Origin: Leguminivora glycinivorella
Taxonomy: Eukaryota; Arthropoda; Insecta; Lepidoptera; Tortricidae
Assembly: GCF_023078275.1 (NCBI RefSeq)
Contig: NC_062982.1
Location: 6,894,501 to 6,958,500 of the forward strand
Length of the DNA: 64,000 nt
Direction of reading: 5' to 3'
In this document: positions 22,242-32,992 of the stretch, in pieces
Position numbering within the stretch: position 1 is the first letter of the stretch
How the letters are laid out: every line of letters starts with the position of its first letter
Notes under the pieces: generated by a model
The model's database searches: none
Told to the model about the DNA's origin: nothing
Seen by the model: only the letters and a program-made list of their open reading frames with translations
Position numbers and translations under genes: made by a program

Positions 22242-22492
22242 TACCAAAGAGGATCGAGTATTATAGAGAGTTACTGTCAAAGTAAAATATGTAATCACAG
22301 TGCTTAGACTGCCATCTCTTGACACAGGCTTGAAACTTTTGAACCACCGTTTTGACAATTTGGCCCATATTGTTAGCTTGATATGTGTTAAAATGTCAAA
22401 TATTGATATTAGCGCCATCTAGCCGAGCGTTCCCTAAAGGTGTAACGCCATCTAGGGTACGTTTTTTTCTTAGACTTTATCCGTCTATATAA
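22242..22492. repeat. GATCGAGTATTATAGAGAG repeat, copy 2
   Basis: Co-linear with 7435-7728. It is shorter near the middle and lacks a few bases after GAAACTTTTG. Confidence 0.65.
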
Positions 22493-22556
22493 TAAACAGG
22501 TTTTTCTCCAAGTAAGTATACAACTACAGACATACTTTGAGTCTGCTCTACGTAAC

Positions 22557-22790
22557 CACAGTATAATAAAGAGTACTATCGTACAGTATGGCCACTCCCG
22601 CTCCCCGCTGAAAGTGACGCCCACCCTCTCTCGGTTAGTTAGCTCACAGTTACCGCTTGTCAAAAACGCGAAAAGTCGACCTGTCAAATCTCACTCATAC
22701 AAGCATGGTACGCGTTTACCTATAAGAGCTTAGAATGTGTGCTAGGAACGCGCCTCTTTCATATATTTGATCGCCAGTGTCCGAGATGTG
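22557..22790. mobile_element. CACAG..TGTG element, copy 1, 7-bp duplication
   Basis: Starts CACAGTATAATAAAGAGTAC and ends CCAGTGTCCGAGATGTG. It is flanked by ACGTAAC (22550-22556) and ACGCAAC (22791-22797), a 7-bp duplication with one mismatch. Only the last 4-5 bases of the ends are inverted. It has no coding capacity, and the superfamily is unknown. Confidence 0.7.
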
Positions 22791-22797
22791 ACGCAAC

Positions 22798-23063
22798 ACA
22801 ACCCTGAGGGAGGACTTAGCCACTTTTTCTTTAGTAATATAATCGATGGCGTTACTTTGCGGAAATCCATATTAATCAAAACCTAGAATATTACCTACTT
22901 TGTTAATCCGCGAATACATTTGAATTGAAATTGTTGAATTCGCAGATTAGCAACAGGTATCTTCTAGATTTGATCTTGGTAATATACCAAATGTGAACTT
23001 ATTACCCATTAATTATACGTATTTATATAAAAAATAATATAATGTGTTGATAATTACATTTTT
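22798..23063. other. No recognisable feature
   Basis: AT-rich, nothing found. Confidence 0.4.
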
Positions 23064-23601
23064 AGGGTTCCGTAGTCAACTAGGAACCCTTATAGTTTCG
23101 CCATGTCTGTCTGTCCGTCCGTCCGTCCGTCCGCGGATAATCTCAGTGACCGTTAGCACTAGGAAGCTGAAATTTGGAATATGTATGTATATCAGTCACG
23201 CCGACAAAGTGCAAAAATAAAAAGTGGAAAAAAATGTTTTATTAGGGTAGGTCCCTACACGTAAAGTGGGGAGTAATTTTTTTTTCATTGCAATCCTAAA
23301 GTGTGATACATTGTTGGAAAGGTATTTAAAAATGAATAAGAGTTTACTAAAATCGTTTTTTGATAATATTCATATTTTCGGAAAAAAACGCTCCTAAAGG
23401 AAAAAAAAGTGTCCCCCCCTCCCCTCTAACTTTTGAACCATATGTTTAAAAAATATGAAAAAAATCACAAAAGTAGAACTTTATAAAGACTTTCTAGGAA
23501 AATTGTTTTGAACTTGATAGGTTCAGGAGTTTTTGAGAAAAATACGGAAAACTACGGAACCCTACACTGAGCGTGGCCCGACACGCTCTTGGCCGGTTTT
23601 A
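23064..23601 (+). mobile_element. GGGTTCCGTA..GGCCGGTTTT lepidopteran repeat
   Basis: Begins AGGGTTCCGTAGTCAACTAG, contains GTCTGTCTGTCCGTCCGTCC, and ends after ACGGAACCCTACACTGAGCG with CACGCTCTTGGCCGGTTTT. I recognise this arrangement from many lepidopteran sequences but not its classification. It is non-coding. Confidence 0.7.
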
Positions 23602-23880
23602 ATGCTAGAATGTGAGTCTAGTTAGAAAAGTTTCCATTTGTAGGACATTTGCTTTCCTGGTAACTATCCTCGTGGGAGTCTATTTTAAAATACGGAAACG
23701 AAGCAAAGTGAAATTATGTTTGAATAAAGTATCAAAGGAAACCTAGAATTTAAAAATACCGTATGAATGCTAAAAGTGAAGCTGTGGAAAATGTCCGCTT
23801 TTATTTTATGAATTCAGCGCAGAAATCGTCTGAATTCTAAAAAATATCAAATTGATGAACTGAAGCTATTCCAGACGGTC

Positions 23881-23967
23881 TAGCACAACTTGCGCTCTCG
23901 CCCGCGAGTCTTTACTTGAAGACGCGTTTGTTGTATGGACTCGCGCGCGAGAACGCAAGTTGTGCTA
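23881..23967. mobile_element. Short palindromic MITE (TAGCACAACT), copy 2
   Basis: Same design as 20707-20794, ending GCGCGAGAACGCAAGTTGTG then CTA. Confidence 0.85.
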
Positions 23968-24029
23968 AGCCACCTGAAGGTATTTAGGAAATAGGTATAG
24001 GTATAATTCAGCATTTAAGCAGCAAACTA

Positions 24030-24185
24030 ATTACATACATACATATAATCACGCCTGTATCCCATAAAGGGGAAGCACATGAACAACTAAGTTTCAGTTC
24101 TACTCTTGGCAAAAAGGGGTTGAAAGAAATCCAAATTGTGATATTGCAGTGACAGGTTGCCAGCCTCTCGTCTACGCCACAATTT
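24030..24185 (+). mobile_element. CATA-tailed repeat, forward copy
   Basis: ACATACATACATA, AATCACGCCTGTATCCCATA, GCACATGAACAAC, ACTCTTGGCAAAAAGGGGTT and TGACAGGTTGCCAGCCTCTC. This is the longest well-preserved copy in the window. Confidence 0.7.
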
Positions 24186-24260
24186 AAACACTAACTTAAC
24201 TAATTACATTTATTATATTATGTGCTTTAAATCTGACTGACTTTAACACCTTCGCTGAAG

Positions 24261-24490
24261 CACAGTATAATAAAGAGTACTATCGTACAGTATGGCCACT
24301 CCCGCTCCCCGCTGAAAGTGCCGCCCACCCCCTCTCGGTTACCTCACAGTTACCGCCTGTCAAAAACGCGAACAGTCGACCTGTCATATGTCACTCATAC
24401 AAGCGTAATACGCGTTCACCTACACGAGCTTAGACTGTGTGCTAGGAACGCGCCTCTTTCATATATTTGATCGCCAGTGTCCGAGGTGTG
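24261..24490. mobile_element. CACAG..TGTG element, copy 2, perfect 7-bp duplication
   Basis: 230 bp matching 22557-22790 and 60170-60403. It is flanked by GCTGAAG on both sides (24254-24260 and 24491-24497), which fixes the element ends as CACAG and TGTG. Confidence 0.8.
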
Positions 24491-24497
24491 GCTGAAG

Positions 24498-25362
24498 TTA
24501 ACTCGCAATTAACATTACTAGCCTGGCACCACAGCAACGAGCCTAAGTTTTGTAAGTTGAAAAACTTGAGAAATGCTGCCAATAACATTTTCCCTAATAA
24601 AAGTTAGTTTTTCTCTTGCCACCCATTTTTCACCGAGTGCTGGTGGCGTGAAATAAAAGTGATTTATACAGGGTGTAGAGGCTCGCGAACAATGAGTCGC
24701 GAAGGCTTACAAAAGCTGTTGTGAACTTGTACACGCATCGTAGGCTGAGAGCCGAAGGCGGCTGTACCGTACCAGTTCAACAAAACACTAATAGATGTAC
24801 TTTTTTTGCAAACAGGAACCAATTAAACTTTTTGAAAATGGAACCACATGAAGATTTCATTTGGTTTGGTTCCCGTTTGCAAAAATACGTACAAATAACA
24901 AATAAAAATTTATACTGGGTGACACATAACTGGTACCCAGCCAAGTGCCTAATCTAAAAGGTCAAAAGGAAGATCTTTAATTTGTTAATTTTTATAAACA
25001 AAATGAAAAATTCGTACAACTGCACTTAATGAAGGTTTAGGCTTAGATAATTATATAAAAAAATATGCATTAATTTTGGAGCCACAATTGTAGCAATCTA
25101 CTTGACTTGGCACCAATGACTACATGATTTCGATAGCAAAATCTCAGTCTAAACCCTTGGTAACCTCCGCGAAACCCAGAGGCTGTATAAATAATATGCA
25201 TGAAAGTAAAATATGACTGAAGCCTGTGGAACCTGCCTTTTGTTATTTTGTATAAGAAAATCACGCGAATAAAATAAAGACGGTATTTGTTTATGTATGA
25301 AGTGGGTTATTGTGTTTTAACATCAGTTAGATTTAGATATCATTTCTAACCAGGATATCCTT
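24498..25362. other. Unassigned stretch
   Basis: TATACAGGGTGTAGAGG at about 24666 resembles a mariner-type tip without a partner. The 78-codon frame at 24721-24957 is unidentified. Confidence 0.4.
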
Positions 25363-25482
25363 GAAAGAACGACTATACTCGGCAAAGTCGAAGCCGTCGA
25401 AGGCCGACGCTTCAGAGGTGAAATACTGATAAAGTGGTTTGACACCATGCAGTCAGTCAAAATAGAGACGAAAACGATATAG
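25363..25482 (+). pseudogene. LINE reverse-transcriptase C-terminal remnant
   Basis: One frame reads ERTTILGKVEAVEGRRFRG, then a short stretch containing KWFDTM, and stops near 25480. The L-G-K-V-E, G-R-R and R-W/K-W-x-D spacing recalls the C-terminal tail that follows the reverse transcriptase in RTE-like non-LTR elements. The rest of the element is absent and the usual GRPR motif has decayed, so this is an old 5'-truncated copy. Identification rests on motif memory only. Confidence 0.45.
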
Positions 25483-25581
25483 ATTGTTGCTATAATATAT
25501 CTTGTGTTGCAATTGACGTAAAATAAACTAAATCTAAATTGAGAGAAGGTAGACTTCTTAGTATTGATATCAGTACCTAGT

Positions 25582-26124
25582 TACAAGGTGGCCCATAACT
25601 ACGTACAAGAATAGGGAAATTTAAATGTTGAAATAAACCAAAATATCGTAGTTACCGAAAATATTTTTTGTATATTTCTTCATTCACCATGAATATTTCA
25701 ACAGCATTCATGTCCATTTCGCAAGGTTTGCAACGTAGACCAATTGTGTAAAGACCTTTTTCAGATTCATAAGCTCGATACGTTTCAGCCTACTTGCGTA
25801 AATTCACCTAACTTAAAATTATAAATTATATTTTGTAGTCAATCTTAAAACCTAGCTCGTTTATTGATTACAAAATTTGGATATTTTACAAGCTATACGT
25901 GCAATAAGTTAGACGAAAGTCATACTAGAGGTGCAGCGGCATATCGTTAATTTTTTGTTCTAATATTTGCGTTTGTACTTCTAAGCTAAAGAAGGATATT
26001 TTGAAGATGATTCGATTTGTTTGGTCAAAAATTATTAAGGTTTCACATTTTAATTTGTAGGGCAATCATTCGTGTAAAGACATCTGAACAAACGTTTGTC
26101 AACGTATTTTTGGGCCACCTTGTA
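25582..26124. mobile_element. MITE with TACAAGGTGGCCCA ends
   Basis: TACAAGGTGGCCCATAACTA at the left is mirrored by TTTTTGGGCCACCTTGTA at the right. T/A flanks suggest a TA target. About 543 bp long with no preserved frame. It may be an internally deleted mariner-type element, which is inferred. Confidence 0.6.
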
Positions 26125-26370
26125 TACAATTCGACTTTACCTGTTTATCTATATGTAGACTCTTAAACAGACATTTAATTGTTGTCAGAGTGTAAGCACC
26201 AAAGTCGACACCAAGTATTAAAGTACGTCGCTTACAATCTCTTTGAAACTCTGCCTAAAGTTGTTCAAGTGTAAGAGGGATATTAGGTAAAATATGTACT
26301 CGGGAAATGTTTAGGAAACTCAACGATAGAGGATGTGAAAAACAATTATTTGCCGTAGTGCAAGTTGTTC

Positions 26371-26621
26371 GCTAGATGTCACTGTACTGTTAAACTGGCT
26401 AACGACTTGTTGTAAAATGTATAAGTATTTTGATATCCAAATTTTTCGCTAGATGTCGCTGTACCACCTGCAAACTAGCGAACGATATTCTATTATGCTA
26501 GATGTCACTGTACTGTTAAACTGGCTAACGACTAGTTGTAAAATGTATAAGTATTTTGATATCCAAATTTTTCGCTAGATGTCGCTGTACCACCTGCAAA
26601 CTAGCGAACGACATTCTATGG
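26371..26621 (+). repeat. 126-bp tandem duplication
   Basis: GCTAGATGTCACTGTACTGT starts at 26371 and again at 26497, and the two units differ at only a few positions. Each unit contains a second partial motif, GCTAGATGTCGCTGTACC, so the unit is itself composite. Confidence 0.9.
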
Positions 26622-27977
26622 TTAATAATAGTATTTTATGCAACTGGTGGTTAAAAGAGGTCAAAAAAGGTGAGTGGCGTGGGTAACAATTTGAGGCGAA
26701 GCCGAAAATTGTTAATAAAGACGCCACGAGCATTTTTTGACTCAGTTAAACACCGTTGCATACAATACTTTTTCTACGACCAAGCACTTATTTTGAAAGA
26801 AAATTATAAATTCAACAAATACCTACTTTCAGTCATCTTAGTTATCTAGGTGGTCCGCCTACCATTTTGAATATGCAGTTTGAGTGCAAACATGAAAATA
26901 AAACTGTCTATGGTATGGTTCTTTGAAGCCTGGCCACTAAGACGAATCGAGCCGAGTTGAATCGAGTTCTATACATTTGAATGCGATTCGACGCGTCGCC
27001 AATGAACGCAGCAGAAAACGAAGGAGTCTCGACTCTGCGAATTGGTTTGTTAAGTTGGTAGCAATGTATTTACTGAACTGTAAAACAGCTATATCGTGCG
27101 ACTGCTACTAAATGTTTTCAGGGTATAGACTAGATAGACTTGTCCTGACATCTTTTATGTAGGGTTTTAACGTTCTATGCACGACCTTGTAACTCACGAA
27201 TAACAGTACGGGAGTAGAAAAAGTAAATTAATTTATTTCATATCCAAAACATACCTACAAACCATTTAAGGAGTATAGTCAACAGTTAAATTTTTTGTTT
27301 TTGTTACAGGTCTCAGCCTGTATAATCATTGTTAGAGATGAATTAGTTACATATGTCAAATCCAAGTCTCCACCTCGAAAGTCCAAGGGGTCATAATCAA
27401 ATACATAAAAATCGATAAAATATTAGGACTTTGGCATTACCAAGTATGACATGTCTTATCCAATCATATAACACCAATTAGCTACCTTTGATCAAGGCTT
27501 CATATACGATTTCAATGGATTAATGGTACCGCAATTTTCCTTATTATTCTATAGAAAAGTATCGAATTTCCCACTCGGCCGACCTACATTCAGTCCCTTA
27601 GTAGCACACTTCTCCCCATCCTTCAAATATTTGGTAAACTTACCCAAAGAACAACTCAAAATTTCCCCCTCCTGTGTAGATGATATCATTCACAATGACG
27701 TGTAGATTTATCTCAATCGCCTTTAAAAGTATCACAATAAGAGCTAAATACGCGACTTTGTGAATGAATCGATTTGAAGATAAGTCTTTTCCGTCACTCA
27801 CAAACCTCCGTGTGAAGAGCCCTTTATATCAGCTTACATTAACTCCTCAAAAGAAATAAACACGTCTTGCGTTTTGTATTAAAAGTGATGAAACATCTTG
27901 CTTCGCTTCGCTTTCGCTTCTCTCTTGCTTCGCGTCAAATCCATTTATTTCATTTTAACAGTATACCGGCATCTGAT
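26622..27977. other. Unassigned stretch
   Basis: No gene, tRNA or repeat ends recognised. The 60-codon frame at 27523-27705 has no motif. Confidence 0.4.
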
Positions 27978-28140
27978 GCCGTAGCTGAATGGCATTTCTG
28001 AGACGCGAAACGAAAACGAAACGCCGCGAAAAGTAGTCTGGCTCTGTCGAGCTAATACGCAAGAGCGATAGAGATAGATGCCTACGAGCTTTTCGTTTCG
28101 TGAGCGTTTCGTGTGCGTTTGTGCCATTCGGCTACGCACA
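27978..28140. mobile_element. GCCGTAG MITE, first of a tandem pair
   Basis: Starts GCCGTAGCTGAATGGCATTT and ends TGTGCCATTCGGCTACGCAC. It has GAAACGAAAACGAAACGCCG in its left arm. Confidence 0.8.
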
Positions 28141-28142
28141 CA

Positions 28143-28300
28143 GGCCCCGTAGCCGAATGGCATTTCTGCGATGCGAAACGCCACCGTAACGCCCCAGAAA
28201 TGTAGTCTAGCTCTGTCGCGCCAATACGCAAGAGCGATAGAGATAAATAGCTACGAAAGAGATATTATCGAGCGTTTGTGCATTCGGCTACGCATACAGG
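28143..28300. mobile_element. GCCGTAG MITE, second of a tandem pair
   Basis: Begins GGCCCCGTAGCCGAATGGCA directly after ACACA and ends TTCGGCTACGCATACAGG. The head-to-tail junction is the same as at 57180-57195. Confidence 0.8.
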
Positions 28301-28521
28301 GCTCGGAAACCGGTTTTTACTCCATATCGATAATTGTTTCGTTCTTTGTTTTTTTTTATCTTAATGGAACAATCCGATAAGTAGTTTTTAATGTTAATAC
28401 ATACTAACTTCTTAACAATGCATTGTTAGCAATTAGCGTATTGAAATATAACTTTAATTTAAAAGACAATTAATTAAACAATTAACAAGTTAAAACATTT
28501 GATAATTGCTATTTTTATTGT

Positions 28522-28672
28522 ATAGTCAAACCATGCTATGTTGACAGCGATTTGCTAGCCTCACATGTGCACCCTTGCACTATACGTCATGATTTTACAA
28601 AAGTTTGACGTATGAAATATATGGATTCTTGGCGGGGATGTCGCAATCGCTGTAAACTAACATTGGTATAAC
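28522..28672. mobile_element. Possible MITE with TATAGTCAAACCATG-like ends
   Basis: Imperfect inverted arms: GTTGACAGCGATTTGC at the left against GCAATCGCTGTAAACTAAC at the right. Boundaries are approximate. Confidence 0.4.
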
Positions 28673-29116
28673 TCTATTTTTGTAACGTAACATAACATAT
28701 TTTGTAATGTTTACTTTAATAATAATATCTCATGAATTAACCACACAGTAAGTCACAATCTATTTGTTCTATTTCAATATGGTTAACAAATTCGACGACC
28801 AATCGCTAACTTAGAGCAATCTCCATAATATTGGCATACCTCATAATCACACTTTGGTAAAACAAACGAAAAGCAGATCAAAGCAAACGGACAGAGATAA
28901 TAATTAAGATCATCAAAACAATCGTGACGAAAGTCAGAAAACCGGCGAATGATTGCAAACGGAAGCGGAGAGAAGCGGAATAAAATTTTAAATGAAATTT
29001 GCCCTCCTTGGCAGGTCGACGGCTTATTAAATTTGGATCTGCCCCAATTTCCTGTGCCGTCCCCGCTGGGATGGCATAGTTCGGTTTGCGTGTGTTGCAT
29101 TGCTTTTGTTTCAAAC
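28673..29116. other. No recognisable feature
   Basis: Overlapping minus-strand frames of 120 and 91 codons occur in different phases and lack motifs. Confidence 0.4.
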
Positions 29117-29281
29117 CAGTATGCGTAGCCGAATCGAATGCACAAACACTCACGATAATAAATCTCTTTCGTAGCTATTTATCTCTATCGCTCTTGCGTA
29201 TTGGTGCGACGGAGCCAGACTACATTTCTGCGGCGTTTCGGTGGCGTTTCGCGTCGCAGAAATGTCATTCGGCTATGGGCT
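29117..29281. mobile_element. GCCGTAG MITE, inverted copy
   Basis: Reads in the opposite direction: ATGCGTAGCCGAATCGAATG first and GCAGAAATGTCATTCGGCTA last. Confidence 0.75.
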
Positions 29282-29675
29282 AGGCCCAGTGGCCGTATCA
29301 TGGTCGTGTTTTTGTCACTTGTCACTTTCGCACTTACGTACTTGTTAGAACGTGACATGGTAACAAATGATAGACAGCTGCAAGAGCAGTGTACAAATTT
29401 ATAAATTGAAATACATATAGATGTCATTTAAAGACAGCGGTTAAGTCGTCTAGTGGCGAGGGCAGGATTTTTCGCATTTAATCCGGATTTCAAAACATTC
29501 ATGACCGTAATTTCTTTATGTCTTGTCTGGTTAATGTTTAAAGGAACAGCAAGAAATGATAAGCAATGACATAAATAATATTTCAAATAAGCGTACATTA
29601 CCCAATAAACTTTTATTACACAAATTATAAGCATCGGTTTTATTTACATCGATGTATTAGGTAGTACTAACTACT
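29282..29675. other. No recognisable feature
   Basis: Nothing identified apart from a short CTACTACTACTA run. Confidence 0.4.
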
Positions 29676-29904
29676 ACTACTACTAGGTACTAACTGCGGA
29701 ATGCTCCATACAAACTCCCCCCCCCCACCCCCATTATAGGGAAGTGGGGGGTTAGAAAGAGACAAAAAGTAGCCTAAGCCTCACTCTCCATACCTTCAAC
29801 TATCTCCACTTAAAAAAAATCACGTCAATTCGTCGCTCCGTTTTGCCGTGAAAGATGGACAAACAAACAGATACACACACTTTCCCATTTATAATATTAT
29901 AAGT
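29676..29904 (-). mobile_element. Short Helitron lacking its 3' end, abutting Helitron A
   Basis: Same body as 47487-47717 (AATGCTCCATACAAA, GGGAAGTG, AAAAAGTAGCC, GTCACGTCAATTCGTCGCTC-like text). The 5' side reaches TTATAATATTATAAG just before Helitron A. The CTAG hairpin is missing. Confidence 0.65.
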
Positions 29905-30299
29905 AATACTAGCTTTTACCCGCGGCTTCGCCCGCGTAATAAAAGTATTCATTAAGATTTTCATTTGGATCCTTAGGTTTCTCTGTAGGTATATTTATCT
30001 GCGATTATTTCGATTGCACATAATACTTTTGCTTGCAATGATTGTAGACATATTACACATCGACCACAGACAGCGTAGGTAATTCTATATACGCTGGGGA
30101 AACCTTTATAAACATCCCACATAGCCCGTATTTCGACACTATGATCGGTGGGTAAAAAGTACTTTTTCTATTATCCCTTACAATTTTTTACATTTTGCTT
30201 ATACTTATCGCAAACGTAATCTTCAAGCAAGCAAACAACGATCATCTTAGAGCACATTGATTGTAAGAGACCGCCGACCGATTATCCGTATCCCTCTAA

Positions 30300-30487
30300 C
30301 GATACCCATATTATCCGTATCCGTATCCCTATCCCTATCGCTATCGCTATCGCTATCGCTATCGCTATCGCTATCGCTATCGCTATCGCTATCGCTATCG
30401 CTATCGCTATCGCTATCGCTATCGCTATCCCTATCCCTATCGCTATCCCTATCGCTATCCCTATCGCTATCCCTATCCCTATCCCTT
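30300..30487. repeat. Hexamer array in Helitron A
   Basis: Mostly CGCTAT with CCCTAT units at both edges (ATAGCG and ATAGGG on the element strand). The long frames across it are serine-aspartate or leucine-serine artefacts. Confidence 0.95.
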
Positions 30488-30540
30488 ATCAAGATGTTTA
30501 ATGATATAACACTTTAAGTTCTCGCGCTTTGTACACATAT

Positions 30541-30831
30541 TTAAAGTCACATACAGGTCGAACGCGATTAATTAACATTATTTTTACCTTTTTTCCCAAC
30601 GTTTCGGCCAGGTTGCACTGGCCGTGGTCGCGGAAGACTGACGTCCCAGCAAAATGTCACCGGAGATGTAAACAACACAAAACTACCCGATATTAATTTA
30701 TATAAATGTTCGGGGTAGACAAATAAATATAATCTACCCGCTTTTAGTTAATGTTTATTTCCCACCATGTTTATTTTAAAGGTAAAAATAATGTTAATTA
30801 ATCGCGTTCGACCTGTATGTGACTTTAAATA
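30541..30831. repeat. Internal inverted repeat in Helitron A
   Basis: A 50-bp segment starting TAAAGTCACATACAGGTCGA (30541-30590) recurs inverted at 30778-30831. Helitron C has only one orientation of it per unit. Confidence 0.85.
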
Positions 30832-31047
30832 TATGTTTAATGATTTCTTATCAAGTGCTAAAATATAAAGTTTCATGGTTTTATCTTTTAAAATTAAGAA
30901 ATCCCATACAAACTTTCAACCTCTTTTTCAACCCCTTCATCCCTTTTTTTCGAAATAAAAAGTAGCCTATGTTTTGTCTCAGGGTCTAAAGATTGTCTGT
31001 TCCAAATTTCATCAAAATCGGCTGCGTGGTTTAAGCGGGAAAGCGTA

Positions 31048-31050
<3 letters not shown>

Positions 31051-31083
<33 letters not shown>
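31051..31083. repeat. (GACA)n microsatellite near Helitron 5' end
   Basis: Eight or so GACA units near the element 5' end. Short Helitrons here have GTTT/GTCC text at the equivalent place. Confidence 0.9.
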
Positions 31084-31084
<1 letters not shown>

Positions 31085-31115
31085 GTTACTTTCGCATTTA
31101 TAATATTAGTATGGA

Positions 31116-31517
31116 TGGATGGATTAAGTATAAATAATAAGTATAAGTAAGTATGGATAAAGAAAACGTTGATTTAGACGTTTGGTAATAAAACTATAAA
31201 CTAACCTTCCTGCTCTAATCTTATTTACCAAAAAGAAACATAAAACTTCAAAACTGAATGTTTAAGTTACGTAGCCGTTGCAATATAAATTGCATTTGTT
31301 TATTTAGGAGTTTATTATATACCGGCCTGTTTGCGCCCGACTCCGAGCGAGTCTCAATTGCTGTTTACGAAGGAAATGTAGATCCGCTCATTCATTTATT
31401 GCTTTAACGTGAAGCGAATTGTGGATTAAATTACTACTTAATTGGCTTCTAGATATACCTACTTACTTTCTACTTTCTGTTTTTGTGGAGATATATCCAC
31501 AAATCAGAGATAACATA
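31116..31517. other. Spacer between Helitrons A and B
   Basis: Begins with a GGAT run. No gene or repeat ends seen. Confidence 0.4.
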
Positions 31518-31524
31518 TCTTAAA

Positions 31525-32860
31525 TATATAAAAGAAGAAGCTGACTGACTGACTGACATATCAACGCACAGCCGAAACCGCTGGTCCTAGAGATTTCAAA
31601 TTTGGCACGTAGGTTCCTTATATAGTGTAGAGGAGCACTAAGAAAGGATTTTCCAAAATTCACCTCCTAAGGGGGTCAAATGGGGGTTCAAAGTTTGTAT
31701 GGGGAAACAAGATTAGTTTGACTATTTTATTCGAAACTTCACAGGAAGATTCCTTAAGACATATGACTGAATACGTGTTTCAGGTTTTTTGAAAATTTAA
31801 CCCCTAAAAGGGTGAAAAGGGGGTGATAAAGTAAAAAATCAATATGGGTATCGTTTTTATGGTTTATCGGGTCGCTGATCACGATAAATACAACGTTCTT
31901 AAAATCTAACGAGGCGGAAGTGAAATACCTTCTCCCCTGTTGTGGTGCAATGGGGTTTAAATATCAAAAATATATATAAAAGAAGATATTGACTGACTGA
32001 CTGACATATCAACGCACAGCCGAAACCGCTGGTCCTAGAGATTTCAAATTTGGCAAGTAGGTTTCTTATGTATTGTAGAGGAGCACTAAGAAAGGATTTT
32101 CCAAAATTCACCTCCTAAGGGGGTCAAATGGGGGTTCAAAGTTTGTATGGGGAAAGAAGATTAGTTTGACTATTTTATTCGAAACTTCACAGGAAGATTC
32201 CTTAAAACATATGACTGAATACGTGTTTCAGGTTTTTTGAAAATTTAACCCCTAAAAGGGTGAAAAGGGGGTGATAAAATAAAAAAATCAATATGGGTAT
32301 CGTTTTTATGGTTTATCGGGTCGCTGATCACGATAAATACAACGTTCTTAAAATCTAACGAGGCGGAAGTGAAATACCTTCTCCCCTGTTGTGGTGCAAT
32401 GGGGTTTAAATATATAAAAGAAGATATTGACTGACTGATTGACATATCAACACACAGCCGAAACCGCTGGTCCTAGAGATTTCAAATTTGGCACATAGGT
32501 TCCTTCTATGGCGTAGAGGAGCACTAAGAAATGATTTTTCAAAATTCTCTTCTTAAAAGGGTGAAATGGGGGTTCAAAGTTTGTATGGGGAAACAAGATT
32601 AGTTTGACTATTTTATTCGAAACTTTACAGGAGGATTTCTAAAGACATATGACTAAATAGATGTTTCAGGTTTTTTGAAAATTTGACCCCTAAAGGGGTG
32701 CAAAGGGGGTAAAGTCAAAAACACAATATGGGTATCGTTTTTATGGTTTATCGGGTCGCTGATCAGTCTGATCACGATAAATACAACGATTTTAAAATCT
32801 AACGAGGTGGAAAAGAAATTTTCTCCCCTGTTGTTGTGCAATGGGGTTAAAATATCCAAA
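31525..32860 (+). repeat. Three tandem units of about 440 bp
   Basis: TATATAAAAGAAG followed by TGACTGACTGAC or a close variant marks starts at about 31525, 31972 and 32412. Each unit carries CAACGCACAGCCGAAACCGC, GGTTTATCGGGTCGCTGATC and ends near CTCCCCTGTTGTGGTGCAAT. Unit 3 is the most diverged, and a decayed partial fourth unit runs on to about 32980. Confidence 0.85.
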
Positions 32861-32992
32861 ATAGCCATAAGTATAGCTTTAGTTTTTATCTTTACTTCTG
32901 GTTCAAGAGATTTCAAATTGACACGGAAGTTCCTTAGAGGAGCACTAAGAAAGGATTTTTCAAAGTTCACCTCCTAGCATGATAATTTGACA

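Larger units (their letters stand above)
29909..31115 (-). mobile_element. Helitron A with hexamer array
   Basis: Both ends are intact on the minus strand: 5' TCCATACTAATATTATAAAT at 31115, preceded by A, and 3' hairpin GCGGGCGAAGCCGCGGGT followed by AAAAG and CTAG ending at 29909, followed by T. At 1207 bp it encodes no Rep/helicase, so it is non-autonomous. It holds a CGCTAT/CCCTAT array (30300-30487), a 50-bp inverted repeat and a GACA run. Its 3' 300 bp are shared with B and C. Confidence 0.85.

Noticed and set aside
30247..30517. Ser-Asp and Leu-Ser frames on opposite strands
   Set aside because: Artefacts of the CGCTAT array in Helitron A. The same applies to 49035-49404.
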